The position numbers and the translations under genes were made by a program. Of a DNA stretch of 64,000 nucleotides, positions 39,724 through 48,852 are shown in pieces (within the stretch, counting starts at the first letter, position 1; every line of letters starts with the position of its first letter). The stretch spans positions 248,001-312,000 of the forward strand of contig NZ_ANAH02000064.1 of NCBI RefSeq assembly GCF_000335475.2, given 5' to 3'. The stretch comes from Cystobacter fuscus DSM 2262. GTDB taxonomy: Bacteria; Myxococcota; Myxococcia; Myxococcales; Myxococcaceae. A model generated the notes under the pieces. It was not told where the DNA came from. It did no database searches and saw only the letters and a program-made list of their open reading frames with translations.

Positions 39724-40176
39724 TTAGCGCATCGTCCCCGGAGGGGGCGGCGGGGCGGGGGGCTCGGGGGTGGGGGGCAGGTTGAGCCCGGGGAAGTCCG
39801 AGGGGCCGGCCCGGAAGGTGACGACCTGGCCGTTGCGCAGCACCTCGAAGTTGAACACCGAGCCGGCGCTCTCCCGCCAGACGAACAGGGCATCCGAGGG
39901 CCTGCTGATGACGCGGCCATCGATGCGCCTCACCACATCCCCTACCTGGAATGGCCAGAACCCCGTCGGCGTCGACTGGGTGGCGACCACGCCTTGCGTC
40001 TTGGACTCGAGCACCAGCGAGGCCGTTCCCGCCTGGATCTGGGCCCGGTCCGTCTGCGCGGTCAGTCGGGTGCTCACCTGTTTGCCTCCTGGGGACTCAC
40101 TGGACGGCTTGGATGGGTCGCCCGGAGCGAACGCGAGCATGAAAAAACCCACGAACAGCGCGGAGGTCGTCGTCAC
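39724..40176 (-). CDS. Small exported PDZ-domain protein
   Basis: 150 residues. N-terminal hydrophobic segment (TSALFVGFFMLAFA) looks like a signal peptide or anchor. One PDZ-like domain covers about residues 45-130: GFWPFQVGDVVRRIDGRVI is the typical 'GDVIxxIDG' strand-turn and SAGSVFNFEVLRNGQVV the closing strands. A Pro-rich tail follows (PPTPEPPAPPPPP). Its ATG overlaps the stop of the HExxH gene (ATGA), so the two are coupled. PDZ domains bind C-terminal tails; the nearby peptide's own C-terminus (SGFAV) would be a suitable ligand, which is inference. Confidence 0.7.
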   Translation of the reverse strand: MTTTSALFVGFFMLAFAPGDPSKPSSESPGGKQVSTRLTAQTDRAQIQAGTASLVLESKTQGVVATQSTPTGFWPFQVGDVVRRIDGRVISRPSDALFVWRESAGSVFNFEVLRNGQVVTFRAGPSDFPGLNLPPTPEPPAPPPPPGTMR

Positions 40177-41369
40177 GGGGTTGCTCCCTTCTGGACGGGC
40201 GGTTGGTATTGCGCGCCACCCGCCGGAGCCACGGCCACGTTCTCCGGGCGGGACTCGGACGGGGGCGAGAACTTCCGGCGGATGATCTGCTGCATCTGAT
40301 CCATCGCATGCAGCGTGCGTGGATCCACGTTCGAGAAAGGTTTCACGTAGTCGCTCAGCTTGCCCGGCATCAGGAAGCCCGAGGCGTAGCGATTGCGCCG
40401 CTTCAGGGCCAGGCGCTGCTGCTCGGCGGAGAGCTCTCCGCGCTCCATGCGCTTGAGCGTGTAGTGGAGGATGGCGAAATAGACGAACACCGCGTGCAGG
40501 AAGGGAAGCACCCGGATGGGGCGCATCGACCAGGGCGACACGGGGCGCGCGTCGCCGTCCGACTCGCCTCCGACGATTTGGAACGGATGCTCCAGGTACT
40601 CATACGTCGACAGCAGGTTGTGCACGGACTCGTGGATCAAATCATCCATCAACTGCTCGTGCGAGTACTCCGGCTTGTGCACGTTGAGCAGGCGGATCGC
40701 GCCAATCTCATCGGAGACCTGCTCGGAGGCGGGCAGGGCGCCCTCGCGCTTGCGCACGCACGCCACGCGCGTGTAGTTGCGGATGATGCGCGCGAAGATG
40801 GGCGCGGTGGCCTCGATCTCGGCGAAGGCCGCGGAAAGCTTGCTCAGGACCTGGGCCTTCTCCTCCTCGGTGAAGGGCACGAAGTCGCCAAAGAACACGG
40901 GGCTCGTCATGTCCGAGCGCCGGCAGAAGGGGCTCGACAGATCCACCGTCACCGAACCACCCAGCAGCGGCGCCGCATAGGTGTTGCCCTCGACTCCCCC
41001 GGCGTGGACCGCCTTGGCGAACAGGGGATTCCAACGCTCTCGCGCCTGGCCCCGGGCGGACGCCTCGAGGGCGCTCTCACCCACGCACAGCTCGATCAGG
41101 CCCCGGAGATCCGGCGTCTTGCCCGAGCGCTGCTGACGGAACATCTCCGAGAAGACCGCCGGCGACAGGAAGAAGGCATACCGCTCCCGCGCGCTCAGCG
41201 CCTCGTAGGCGGCGCTCGCCTCCCGCGCCATCTCCGCCGAGGAGAGCCGCGTCAACCACAGGAGATCCTCGAACTGGAACTTGAGCTTCTGGACGAAGTG
41301 CTCGACCTGATTGTCAATGAGGGGTGGGCAGGAACCACCAGCGGTCAATGAATAGATGATCTGCAACAT
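40173..41369 (-). CDS. HExxH protein, TIGR04267-like (putative peptide beta-hydroxylase)
   Basis: 398 residues, cytoplasmic. The motif LIHESVHNLLSTYEYLE (His246, Glu247, His250) is followed after about 30 residues by SPWSMRPIRVLPFLHAVFVY. This W...RP...LHA spacing is characteristic of the 'HEXXH motif' peptide-modification family (TIGR04267), some members of which are now described as 2-oxoglutarate-dependent peptide beta-hydroxylases in RiPP clusters. A plain zinc peptidase is the alternative, but the downstream LHA motif argues for the RiPP family. It is directly downstream of a short peptide gene with a terminator between, and overlaps a PDZ gene. Confidence 0.65.
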   Translation of the reverse strand: MLQIIYSLTAGGSCPPLIDNQVEHFVQKLKFQFEDLLWLTRLSSAEMAREASAAYEALSARERYAFFLSPAVFSEMFRQQRSGKTPDLRGLIELCVGESALEASARGQARERWNPLFAKAVHAGGVEGNTYAAPLLGGSVTVDLSSPFCRRSDMTSPVFFGDFVPFTEEEKAQVLSKLSAAFAEIEATAPIFARIIRNYTRVACVRKREGALPASEQVSDEIGAIRLLNVHKPEYSHEQLMDDLIHESVHNLLSTYEYLEHPFQIVGGESDGDARPVSPWSMRPIRVLPFLHAVFVYFAILHYTLKRMERGELSAEQQRLALKRRNRYASGFLMPGKLSDYVKPFSNVDPRTLHAMDQMQQIIRRKFSPPSESRPENVAVAPAGGAQYQPPVQKGATP

Positions 41370-41395
41370 CAGGAAGGCACCCCACGGCTGGAGTG

Positions 41396-41431
41396 AAAAA
41401 AAAAGGCCTCGGGCCGTTGGACCCGGGGCCT
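41396..41431 (-). terminator. Strong rho-independent terminator between peptide gene and HExxH gene
   Basis: On the minus strand AGGCCCCGGGT-loop-CCCGAGGCCT is followed by nine T. It lies 16 bases past the stop of the short peptide gene and 27 bases before the HExxH gene start, so most transcripts would stop after the peptide and only read-through would supply the enzymes. This is a common way for peptide operons to make precursor in excess. Confidence 0.85.
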
Positions 41432-41446
41432 TTCCCTACAGCAGAA

Positions 41447-41713
41447 TCAGACCGCGAAGCCGCTGTCGCTGGGGGCGAACTGGATGCCCGCGCTGTCGCG
41501 CTGCGAGCGGGTCTGCTGCTGCTGCTGCTGCTGCTGCTGGCTGGAGGCCGCGAGCAGGTCGTTGTAGCCCTCGATCTCCAACGCCAACGAGACTTCGGAC
41601 TGCTCGGCGCTCAGGGTCAGGGTCTTGTCGCTGTCGACGGACGCGTCGATGGCGAGGGGACCAGCGGCAACAGCGAGCGAGGCGATGGCAGCGGCGCAGT
41701 TGAGCTTCTTCAT
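41447..41713 (-). CDS. Short exported peptide with nine-Gln run, candidate RiPP precursor
   Basis: 88 residues; ATG with GGGAG seven bases upstream. It begins MKKLNCAAAIASLAVAAGP (signal-like), then an acidic leader-like part (SVDSDKTLTLSAEQSEVSL, LEIEGYNDLLAASS), a run of nine Gln (CAG codons), and the tail TRSQRDSAGIQFAPSDSGFAV-like, quoted in part: AGIQFAPSDSGFAV. It has a near-consensus promoter, a strong terminator and is first in a run of HExxH, PDZ and ATP-grasp-like genes. That arrangement is typical of a modified-peptide precursor. Leader/core border and modifications are unknown; it might instead be an ordinary small secreted protein. Confidence 0.7.
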   Translation of the reverse strand: MKKLNCAAAIASLAVAAGPLAIDASVDSDKTLTLSAEQSEVSLALEIEGYNDLLAASSQQQQQQQQQTRSQRDSAGIQFAPSDSGFAV

Positions 41714-41810
41714 GAGGCACTCCCTTGTCGTTGGTAGAGGGCGCTACGAAACCGCCTGGCGCGTCTGCTGTTCAGGGGGCTGAGTCACAGCCGCGCAAAC
41801 GGTGAGGAAA

Positions 41811-41839
41811 GTTATAGAAACAAAACTACTGCCAGTCAA
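41811..41839 (-). promoter_or_regulatory. Sigma-70 type promoter of the short peptide gene
   Basis: On the minus strand TTGACT (41839-41834), 17 bases, TATAAC (41816-41811). It lies in a conspicuously AT-rich stretch (41800-41875) in otherwise 70% GC DNA. The untranslated leader would be about 90 bases. The remaining part of this 337-base gap, up to the divergent ATPase gene, shows no gene. Confidence 0.8.
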
Positions 41840-42050
41840 CAGCACTTGGTAATTCGCGTCATGATTGTCAAATCAACCGGAACGGGACTCGGGGACTATC
41901 CGGTCCGCGGGCCCTCCGGCTCCTGGACGCCCCTCGCGGACACCTGTGGTTTCCCCGGGTGAAGCCTCCTACCCGTCCCTCCACTGTTTCGAGAGTTCAT
42001 CGTTTTGAGGAAGAATCTGGGAGGCGTCTGATCTGCCGCGGGAGATGGCG

Positions 42051-42794
42051 ATGACGAGCGGAGCGGGGCAAACGCGGGCGCGCGACGAGCAGCCGCGAGA
42101 GGAGCCGGCGAAGGAGCTGTTGCGGCTCGAGGGCCTCACCAAGGTCTTCGAGACGGACGAGATGGAGACGCACGCGCTCTCGGAGGTGAACCTCTCGGTG
42201 GGCCAGGGCGAGTGGGTGTCCATCGTGGGGCCCTCGGGCTCGGGCAAGTCGAGCCTGCTGGCGGTACTGGGGTTGTTGGACACGGTCTCCCGGGGGCGCT
42301 ACCTGCTGGATGGGCAGCCGGTGTTGGAGCTGTCCCCGGCGCAGCGGGCGCTGGTGCGCAACCAGCACATCGGCTTCATCTTCCAGAGCTTCAACCTGAT
42401 TGGCGACCTGTCCGTCTACGAGAACGTGGAGCTGCCGCTGACCTATCGCGACATGGCGGCGGACGAGCGCCATGCCCGGGTGGAGCGGGCCCTGGAGCGC
42501 GTGGGCATGAGCCACCGGGCGCGGCACATGCCCGGGCAGATCTCCGGCGGCCAGCAGCAGCGCGTGGCCGTGGCGCGCGCCGTGGCGGGCGAGCCCCTCC
42601 TGCTCCTGGCGGACGAGCCCACCGGCAACCTCGACTCGAAGAATGGAGCGCAGGTGATGCAACTGCTCACCGAGCTGCACCAGGGCGGCGCCACCCTGAT
42701 CATGGTGACCCATGATCCGAATCAGGCGCGGCTCGGGACGCGTCAGGTGAGCCTCTTCGATGGCCGCATCGTCCAGGACGAGCGCCTGCGCTGA
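42051..42794 (+). CDS. MacB/LolD-type ABC transporter ATPase
   Basis: 247 residues from the ATG at 42051, chosen because GGGAG lies seven bases upstream (an ATG at 42045 is too close to it). Walker A GPSGSGKSSLL, Q-loop FIFQSFNLIGDLSVYENVELP, signature SGGQQQRVAVARA, Walker B LLLLADEPTGNLD, H-loop VTHD. The QSFNL-x(3,6)-VYENVELPL pattern is that of MacB/LolD/FtsE-class ATPases that pair with FtsX-fold permeases. The only such permease in the window is at 36.3-38.7 kb. It is divergent from the peptide operon, from which an export role for its product is inferred. Confidence 0.93.
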   Translation: MTSGAGQTRARDEQPREEPAKELLRLEGLTKVFETDEMETHALSEVNLSVGQGEWVSIVGPSGSGKSSLLAVLGLLDTVSRGRYLLDGQPVLELSPAQRALVRNQHIGFIFQSFNLIGDLSVYENVELPLTYRDMAADERHARVERALERVGMSHRARHMPGQISGGQQQRVAVARAVAGEPLLLLADEPTGNLDSKNGAQVMQLLTELHQGGATLIMVTHDPNQARLGTRQVSLFDGRIVQDERLR

Positions 42795-42843
42795 GCGGCC
42801 TCGAAGAGCGGGGGGCCCCGAAGGGAGGGGGCCCCGTGACGCC

Positions 42844-43506
42844 TCAGTTCTTGCCGCCCGGCAGCTTGCGGTACACGCCCACCACCTGGCCGAGGATCAT
42901 CGTGGAGCGGAAGTCCGCCCGGTTCACGTAGATGGGCTGCATGGTGGCGTTGGCCGGCTGGAAGCGGATGCGATCGCCCTCGGGGTAGTAGCGCTTGACC
43001 GTGGCCTCGTCCTCGATGAGCGCCACCACGATGTCGCCGGGCTGCGCCTGCGCCGCCTTGCGCACGAAGAGGTAGTCCCCGTCGAAGATGCCGTCGTCGA
43101 TCATCGACTGGCCCTTGACCCGGAGCGCGAACACCTCGCGCCCGTTGCCCCCCAACAGGAAGCTGTCGATGCGGACCGAGTCCTCCGCGTTCTCCTGGGC
43201 GAGCAGGGGAGCGCCGGCCGCCACCTTGCCGAGCAGGGGGACTTCCACCATCCCCGACTCCTTCTTCACTCCCAGTCCCAGCAGCAGGCGCGCCCGCTTG
43301 GTGGGCACCAGCGAGCGGCTCTGCTGCTCGCCCCGGTTGAGGTAGCCCTTGCGCTCGAGCGCCTTGAGGTGATCGTTCACCCCGTTGGTCGAGCGGATGT
43401 CCATCTCCTCGCCGATCTCCCGGATGGTCGGCGGGAAGCCCCGCGACTCGGTCTCCTTCACGATGAAGGCGAGGATTTCCCGTTGACGTTCGGTCAGCTC
43501 TTCCAT
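42844..43506 (-). CDS. lexA: LexA, SOS repressor/self-cleaving protease
   Basis: 220 residues from the ATG at 43506. N-terminal winged helix ([36 protein letters not shown]). Cleavage site Ala97-Gly98 in KVAAGAPLL, catalytic Ser134 in [11 protein letters not shown] and Lys171 in [10 protein letters not shown]. RecA-stimulated self-cleavage releases SOS genes. A match to the SOS box reported for M. xanthus lies 68-83 bases upstream, so it is probably self-regulated. It is convergent with the ABC ATPase gene and divergent from the large hybrid kinase. Confidence 0.97.
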   Translation of the reverse strand: MEELTERQREILAFIVKETESRGFPPTIREIGEEMDIRSTNGVNDHLKALERKGYLNRGEQQSRSLVPTKRARLLLGLGVKKESGMVEVPLLGKVAAGAPLLAQENAEDSVRIDSFLLGGNGREVFALRVKGQSMIDDGIFDGDYLFVRKAAQAQPGDIVVALIEDEATVKRYYPEGDRIRFQPANATMQPIYVNRADFRSTMILGQVVGVYRKLPGGKN

Positions 43507-43573
43507 GATGCCCGGCTCCCTCGGCTGGTGGGCAACCCACCTGCGAAACAGGCTTTCAGTTCCCGCATGCTCC

Positions 43574-43589
43574 CTGAACATACGTATAG
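43574..43589 (-). promoter_or_regulatory. Putative LexA operator of lexA
   Basis: The minus strand reads CTATACGTATGTTCAG. It fits the consensus CTRHAMRYBYGTTCAG that I recall for M. xanthus LexA at 15 of 16 positions. TTGACT stands just upstream on the same strand and could be the -35 element overlapped by the operator. Confidence 0.65.
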
Positions 43590-43671
43590 AGTCAATGCGT
43601 TCAAGGGTGCTCCGGCCCCCCGAGGACGGATGCTGAGGGGGCACCCCGGCTGGGCGTAGACTTGGCCAACC

Positions 43672-46600
43672 GTGTCCGACACCCGACATACCCTGCTGTT
43701 GGTCGATGACGAGCCGGATGTCATCGATCTCCTCCAGCGCATGTTCCACAAGCGCTACCAGGTGCTCTCGGCCTCCTCGGGCCGCGAGGCCCTGGAGCTG
43801 CTGCGGCGCCACCCCGTGGACGTGCTCATCACCGACCAGCGCATGCCGGAGATGACGGGCATCGAGCTGGTGACGGCCGCGCGCGCCGAGGGCCTCGACG
43901 TCACGGCGCTGCTGCTCACCGGCTACACCAACCCCGAGGACATCATCGCGGCCATCAACCGGGGGCAGGTCTACCGCTACATCACCAAGCCGTGGGACCT
44001 GAACGACCTCGTCTTCACCGTGAAGAACGCGGTGGACTACACCCAGCTGCGGCGCGACAAGGAGCGGCTCTTGCGCCAGCTGCACCAGCGGGTGGAGGCG
44101 CTGGACGTGCTCTACGAGGTGAGCCGCGCGAGCGCCGGGGAGCCGCTCGACTACGACGCCATCATCGATCGGGTGCTCGTGGCGGTGTCGCGCGTGCTGC
44201 CGTACGACTGTGGGGCGGCCCTCATCGCGGTGGGGTGGGATCGCACGGCCACCCTGCGCCTGCGCTGCCAGGGGCTGGCCGTGGGCGAGCAGGCGCTGAT
44301 CGGCGTCAAGGAGTCCATGCTGGGCGCCTGGAGCACGCGCTCGGGGCTGATGTTGTCCGAGGACCGCGTCATCTCCCACGTCGAGGGCTCCACGTCCCCG
44401 GACACCGCCGCCCCCATCGTCTGGGGCAGCCAGCTCACCGTGGCCCTCACCGCCGAGGGCCGTCCGGTGGGGCTCCTGTCGCTCTTCTCCGAGCGCGCGA
44501 ACGCCTACTCCGAGGAGGATGGCGCGCTGCTCGACACCCTGGCCAACCAGACGGCCGCCGCCATCCAGTCCCTGCGCGCCTCCGAGGAGGCGTCGCGCCA
44601 GCGCATGGAGCGCATGGTGCAGTCCATGGCCGATGGCGTGCTGCTCACCGACGAGAAGAACGAGGTGGTGGTGCTCAACCCCGCCGCGCGCCGCCTGCTG
44701 CGGCTGGAGGACGGCGCCCTCCAGGACGCCGGACCGCGGCTGCGCGAGCGGCTCGGGTTCGATCCCTTCGAGCTGGTGCACGGCTGGGAGGCGGGCAGCA
44801 CCCAGGTGCTGCGCGAGGAGCTCACGCTGGATGCGCGCACCATCCACACCACGGTGACCCCGGTGCACGACGGGCGGGGCGCGCTGCGCGGCGTGTGCGT
44901 GGTGCTGCGCGACGTCACCGAGCAAAAGCAGCTCGAGGAGCGCAAGGACGAGTTCGTCCACATGGTGAGCCACGAGCTGCGCACGCCCCTCACCTCCATC
45001 TCCGGCTCGTTGGACCTGGTGCTCAACTTCCTCACCACGGACATGAACGAGAAGCAGCGGCGCTACCTCATGCTCGCGCGCGACTCGACGGAGAAGCTCA
45101 ACGCCATCGTGGATGACCTGCTGGACCTGGCCAAGTTCGCCAAGGGCCGGCTGCGGATGAACTTCGAGTGGACGTACGTGGACGAGCTGGTGCGCCGCGC
45201 GGTGGAGAAGTACGGCCCGGCGTTCCAGGCGCGCGGCGTGACGATGACCACCGCCCTGCCGCAACATGGCCAGCGCGCCCAGGTGGATCCCAACCGCATC
45301 ACCCAGGTGCTCAACAACCTGCTCACCAACGCCGCCAAGTTCACCCCCGAGGGCGGCCAGATGCGGCTGGCGCTCAAGAGCACCTCGGCGGTGCCCGGCT
45401 ACTTCGCCCTGTCGTGCTGGAACAGCGGCGAGCCCATCGCCGAGGAGAACCTGGAGCGCATCTTCGACCGCTTCGAGCAGGCGCGCACCCAGGCCAACCG
45501 CACCGTGCGCGGCACGGGGCTGGGGCTGGCCATCTGCCGCAACATCGTGCAGTCGCACGGCGGCCACATCTGGAGCGAGCCGTGCGCGGATGGGGTGCGC
45601 TTCATCGCGGTGTTCCCCCTGGAGCCCGGCTCCGAGCCGCCCCGGCCCGAGGAGCTGGACTCCCCGCGCAAGCAGGACGCCGCGCCGCGCGGCCACCTGG
45701 TGCTCGTGGAGTCCGATCGGAACATCGCCTTCATCACCAAGGCGCTGCTGCGCGCGCGCGGCTACGCGGTGCGCATCGTGCCCAACGCCGAGGAGGCCCT
45801 GTCACTCGCGCGCACCCGGCCGCCGGACGCGATGCTCGTGGATGCCCGGCTGCCCGTCATCGATGGGCTGCGGCTCACGGAGCTGCTCCGGCAGGATCCG
45901 CGCACGCGCCTGCTGCCCGTGCTCGTCCTGTCCGCCTTCGACGAGCGCCCGCGCGCCTTCCGGGCCGGGGCGGATGCCTTCCTGTCCATGCCCCTGAGCG
46001 CCGAGAGCCTTTTGGCCACCACGGACTCGCTCGTGCGCGGACGCGCCGGCAAGTCCCAGGGGCGCGTGCTCCTCGCGGACGCCGACGAGAAGATGGCCTC
46101 GCTCTGCCACGAGGCGCTCGGCGGCCTCGGCTACGAGGTGCGCGTGGCCACCTCCCTGGCGCTCGCCCACCGCGCCCTGGGCGAGCACCGCCCGGACGTG
46201 CTGCTGCTCAACGCGCAACTGCCCGACGGCGATGGCTACCACTTCCTCGAGGAGATCAAGGCCGAGCGCGCCAGCGGCTCCATCTCCGTGCTCTTCCTCG
46301 CCCCCTCGGCCGACACGTCCATCAAGGTGCGCGCCCTGAAGCGCGGCGCCGATGACGTGCTCGCCAGGCCCTTCGACGCGTTGACGCTCGGCTCGCGCGT
46401 GGAGGCGGTGCTGCGCCGCAAGCAGCGCGAGCGCGGCGCTTCGCCCACCACGCAACTGCCCGGCCCGGGCGCCATCGAGCGGGAGATCCAACGCCGCTGC
46501 GCCGAGCGCACCCCGTTCGCCTACTGCTACCTGGACCTGGACAACCTCAAGGCCTACCAGGACTACTACGGCCTGGCGAAGGCCGATGGCGTCATCCGCC

Positions 46601-47007
46601 AGACGGGAGATCTCCTGCGCGAGGTGCTCGCCCGCGAGGGGCTGCCCGGCGACTTCCTCGGGCACATGACGGGAGATGACTTCGTCTTCGTCACCTCCGC
46701 CGAGAGCGTGGACCGGGTGTGCCAGCGCGCGCTCGAGGTCTTCGATCGGCTCATCCCGCTCTACTACGACAAGCAGGACCGGGAGCGCGGCTACATCGAG
46801 ACACAGGGGCGCTATGGGGACACGCGCCGCTGTCCCATCATGAGCGTGTCGGTGGTGGCGGTGCTCGGCGACAGCGTGCCCGGCCAGGCGCTCACGGAGC
46901 TGGCGCGGCGGGCCTCGGACCTGAAGAAGCGCGCCAAGTCCATTCCGGGCTCGGTCTACCTGCGCAGTGATCGCGAACAGGCCTTCGTGCGGACGAGCGT
47001 GGGATGA
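43672..47007 (+). CDS. Giant hybrid kinase: REC-GAF-PAS-HisKA-HATPase-REC-REC-degenerate GGDEF
   Basis: 1111 residues, GTG start. Order: receiver ([29 protein letters not shown]), GAF (about 140-300), PAS (about 310-420), HisKA ([13 protein letters not shown]), HATPase ([23 protein letters not shown]), receiver 2 ([12 protein letters not shown]), receiver 3 ([12 protein letters not shown], with Asn replacing the phospho-Asp), and a C-terminal GGDEF-like domain ([25 protein letters not shown]). GGDEF reads TGDDF, so cyclase activity is doubtful and it may bind ligand or GTP instead. The next gene overlaps by four bases and encodes a membrane kinase, so the two are probably one signalling unit. 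Confidence 0.9.
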   Translation: MSDTRHTLLLVDDEPDVIDLLQRMFHKRYQVLSASSGREALELLRRHPVDVLITDQRMPEMTGIELVTAARAEGLDVTALLLTGYTNPEDIIAAINRGQVYRYITKPWDLNDLVFTVKNAVDYTQLRRDKERLLRQLHQRVEALDVLYEVSRASAGEPLDYDAIIDRVLVAVSRVLPYDCGAALIAVGWDRTATLRLRCQGLAVGEQALIGVKESMLGAWSTRSGLMLSEDRVISHVEGSTSPDTAAPIVWGSQLTVALTAEGRPVGLLSLFSERANAYSEEDGALLDTLANQTAAAIQSLRASEEASRQRMERMVQSMADGVLLTDEKNEVVVLNPAARRLLRLEDGALQDAGPRLRERLGFDPFELVHGWEAGSTQVLREELTLDARTIHTTVTPVHDGRGALRGVCVVLRDVTEQKQLEERKDEFVHMVSHELRTPLTSISGSLDLVLNFLTTDMNEKQRRYLMLARDSTEKLNAIVDDLLDLAKFAKGRLRMNFEWTYVDELVRRAVEKYGPAFQARGVTMTTALPQHGQRAQVDPNRITQVLNNLLTNAAKFTPEGGQMRLALKSTSAVPGYFALSCWNSGEPIAEENLERIFDRFEQARTQANRTVRGTGLGLAICRNIVQSHGGHIWSEPCADGVRFIAVFPLEPGSEPPRPEELDSPRKQDAAPRGHLVLVESDRNIAFITKALLRARGYAVRIVPNAEEALSLARTRPPDAMLVDARLPVIDGLRLTELLRQDPRTRLLPVLVLSAFDERPRAFRAGADAFLSMPLSAESLLATTDSLVRGRAGKSQGRVLLADADEKMASLCHEALGGLGYEVRVATSLALAHRALGEHRPDVLLLNAQLPDGDGYHFLEEIKAERASGSISVLFLAPSADTSIKVRALKRGADDVLARPFDALTLGSRVEAVLRRKQRERGASPTTQLPGPGAIEREIQRRCAERTPFAYCYLDLDNLKAYQDYYGLAKADGVIRQTGDLLREVLAREGLPGDFLGHMTGDDFVFVTSAESVDRVCQRALEVFDRLIPLYYDKQDRERGYIETQGRYGDTRRCPIMSVSVVAVLGDSVPGQALTELARRASDLKKRAKSIPGSVYLRSDREQAFVRTSVG

Positions 47008-48845
47008 GACTCTACCAGCAACTCGTCCTCTTCATGCTGGCCGCCTCGGTGCTGCCCCTGGCGGCCGTGGGCTTCTCGCTGCTGTCGGAAGCCGAGTCGG
47101 AGCTGACTCGCCGCATCGTCTCCGAGCAGGGCCTCATCGCCGAGACCACCGCCGAGGCGCTCTCCGGGGAGCTGATGAAGACGGCGGAGGCGCTCGGGCG
47201 CTCGGCGGGACTCATCGACTGGGAGCACATCACCCCCGCGGAGTTCGAGGGCGGGCTGAAGTTGCTCTACGGGCAGTCCTACGCGGTGAGCGCGGTGCTG
47301 GCGGTCGACGCGGAGGGCAAGCCCCGGGGGGCGCCGCTCTACCAGGCGGAGGGAGAGAACGACCATCCACGGTTCGAGCCCACCGCGGCGCTGGCGCTCG
47401 CCCAGGCCGTGCCGGTGCGCTCGCTGCGCCAGGCGGAGCGGGGCCAGGTCTTCCTGGGCGGTGTCTACGCGCACCAGCCCTCCGGCCAGACGGCGATGGC
47501 CATGGCGGTGAAGCTCGCCGATGGCGAGAACTCCTCCTTCGCGCTCGCCGAGGTCGTCTTCTCCGAGCTGGAGTCGCTCCTGGCGCGGCGCGCGCGGCCC
47601 GAGCTCGGACGGCTCGAGCTGGTGAAGGTGTCGGCCGGAAGCATCCTGCTCAGCACCCAGGCCGGACGCCGCTTGCAGTCATTGGAGTCGGCGTTGGCCT
47701 CGCCCCTGGCGGCCGCGAGCGGCACGGAGGGGCGGAGCTTCCGGGTGGAGCCGCTCGCCCTGAGGGTGAGCACCGCGCGGGTGCCCCAGGTGCCCGACTT
47801 CGCGGTGGTGGTGTCCCTGGACGAGGCGTCCGCGCTGGCCCCGGTGCGCGCCATGCGCCGCACGGTGCTGCTGTTCATCCTGGGAGCTTTCGTGGTGCTG
47901 CTTGGCGTGGGGGCGCTCTTCACCCGCCGGCTCAACCGCCGGCTGGCCCGCGTGGTGTCCGGCGCCGAGGCGTTCAGCCGGGGCGAGCTGCACCAGCGTG
48001 TCCAGGTGGATGGCGATGACGAGCTGAGCGACCTGGCTTCCACCTTCAATGCCATGGGCGGCGAGCTGGAGCGGGCCCAGGAGCGGATGCTGCGCTGGAA
48101 CGACGAGCTCAAGGTCCGCGTGGACGAGGCCACCGCGGAGCTGAAGACCGCGCAGAGCCAATTGCTCGAGGCCCAGAAGCTCGCGGCGGTGGGTCAGCTC
48201 GGCGCCGGCGTGGCACACGAGATCAACAACCCCCTGGCCGGCATCCTCGGCAACACGCAGCTTCTGATGCTCGAGCGCGGCGAGAAGGATCCGGACTTCG
48301 AGACGTTGCGGAAGATCGAGCTGAGCGCCAAGCGGTGCAAGGACATCACCCAGAACCTGCTGCGCTTCTCCCAGCAACGCGCGCGGCCCGAGCTGCGCCC
48401 GGTGGACCTGGGGGGCGTGCTGCGCGACGCGCTCTCGCTCACGGAGAACCAGATTCAGGCGGAGGGCATCCAGCTCGCCATGGAGCTGGCGAGCCCGCCC
48501 GTGCGGGTGCGGGCGGATCCGGGGCACCTGTCGCAGGTGGTGCTGGCGCTGGTGTCCAACGCGCGCACCGCGATGATGAAGTCCGAGCAGCGCCGGCTCA
48601 CGCTGCGCACCGGGGAGCGCGACGGGCAGGGCTTCTTCGAGGTGGAGGACACGGGCAAGGGCATTGCGCCCGAGCACCGCTCGCGCGTCTTCGAGCCCTT
48701 CTTCACCACCAAGGACGTGTGGAGCAACGTGGGCCTGGGGCTGTCCGTCGCCTGGCGGGTGGTGAGCGAGGCGGGGGGCACCATCGAGCTGCGCACGGAA
48801 GTGGGGCAGGGCACCTGCTTCACCGTGTGGCTGCCCAAGGCGTGA
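47004..48845 (+). CDS. Membrane-bound sensor histidine kinase (HAMP, HisKA, HATPase)
   Basis: 613 residues; ATG overlaps the preceding stop (ATGA). First membrane helix at residues 6-28 (LVLFMLAASVLPLAAVGF), a periplasmic sensor of about 260 residues, second helix about 287-310 (TVLLFILGAFVVLLGVGALF), HAMP, a coiled coil (ELKVRVDEATAELKTAQ), HisKA (GAGVAHEINNPLAGILGN) and HATPase (DTGKGIAP, VGLGLSVAWRVV). It is of the NtrB/ZraS-like HEINNPL class. No response regulator follows directly; the upstream hybrid protein may receive the phosphate. Its 3' end is duplicated 14.4 kb downstream, bracketing the accessory island. Confidence 0.93.
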   Translation: MRLYQQLVLFMLAASVLPLAAVGFSLLSEAESELTRRIVSEQGLIAETTAEALSGELMKTAEALGRSAGLIDWEHITPAEFEGGLKLLYGQSYAVSAVLAVDAEGKPRGAPLYQAEGENDHPRFEPTAALALAQAVPVRSLRQAERGQVFLGGVYAHQPSGQTAMAMAVKLADGENSSFALAEVVFSELESLLARRARPELGRLELVKVSAGSILLSTQAGRRLQSLESALASPLAAASGTEGRSFRVEPLALRVSTARVPQVPDFAVVVSLDEASALAPVRAMRRTVLLFILGAFVVLLGVGALFTRRLNRRLARVVSGAEAFSRGELHQRVQVDGDDELSDLASTFNAMGGELERAQERMLRWNDELKVRVDEATAELKTAQSQLLEAQKLAAVGQLGAGVAHEINNPLAGILGNTQLLMLERGEKDPDFETLRKIELSAKRCKDITQNLLRFSQQRARPELRPVDLGGVLRDALSLTENQIQAEGIQLAMELASPPVRVRADPGHLSQVVLALVSNARTAMMKSEQRRLTLRTGERDGQGFFEVEDTGKGIAPEHRSRVFEPFFTTKDVWSNVGLGLSVAWRVVSEAGGTIELRTEVGQGTCFTVWLPKA

Positions 48846-48852
48846 GGCGCGC
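48756..48852 (+). repeat. Left copy of island-flanking direct repeat (kinase 3' end)
   Basis: The last 90 bases of the sensor kinase gene plus the stop and GGCGCGC. They recur imperfectly at 63263-63358 (roughly 80% by eye). The 14.4 kb between the copies holds the accessory island. Confidence 0.7.

Noticed and set aside
43507-45696. In-frame N-terminal extension of lexA to about 950 codons
   Set aside because: It is antisense to the hybrid kinase. LexA has a proper ATG at 43506 and normal length without it.
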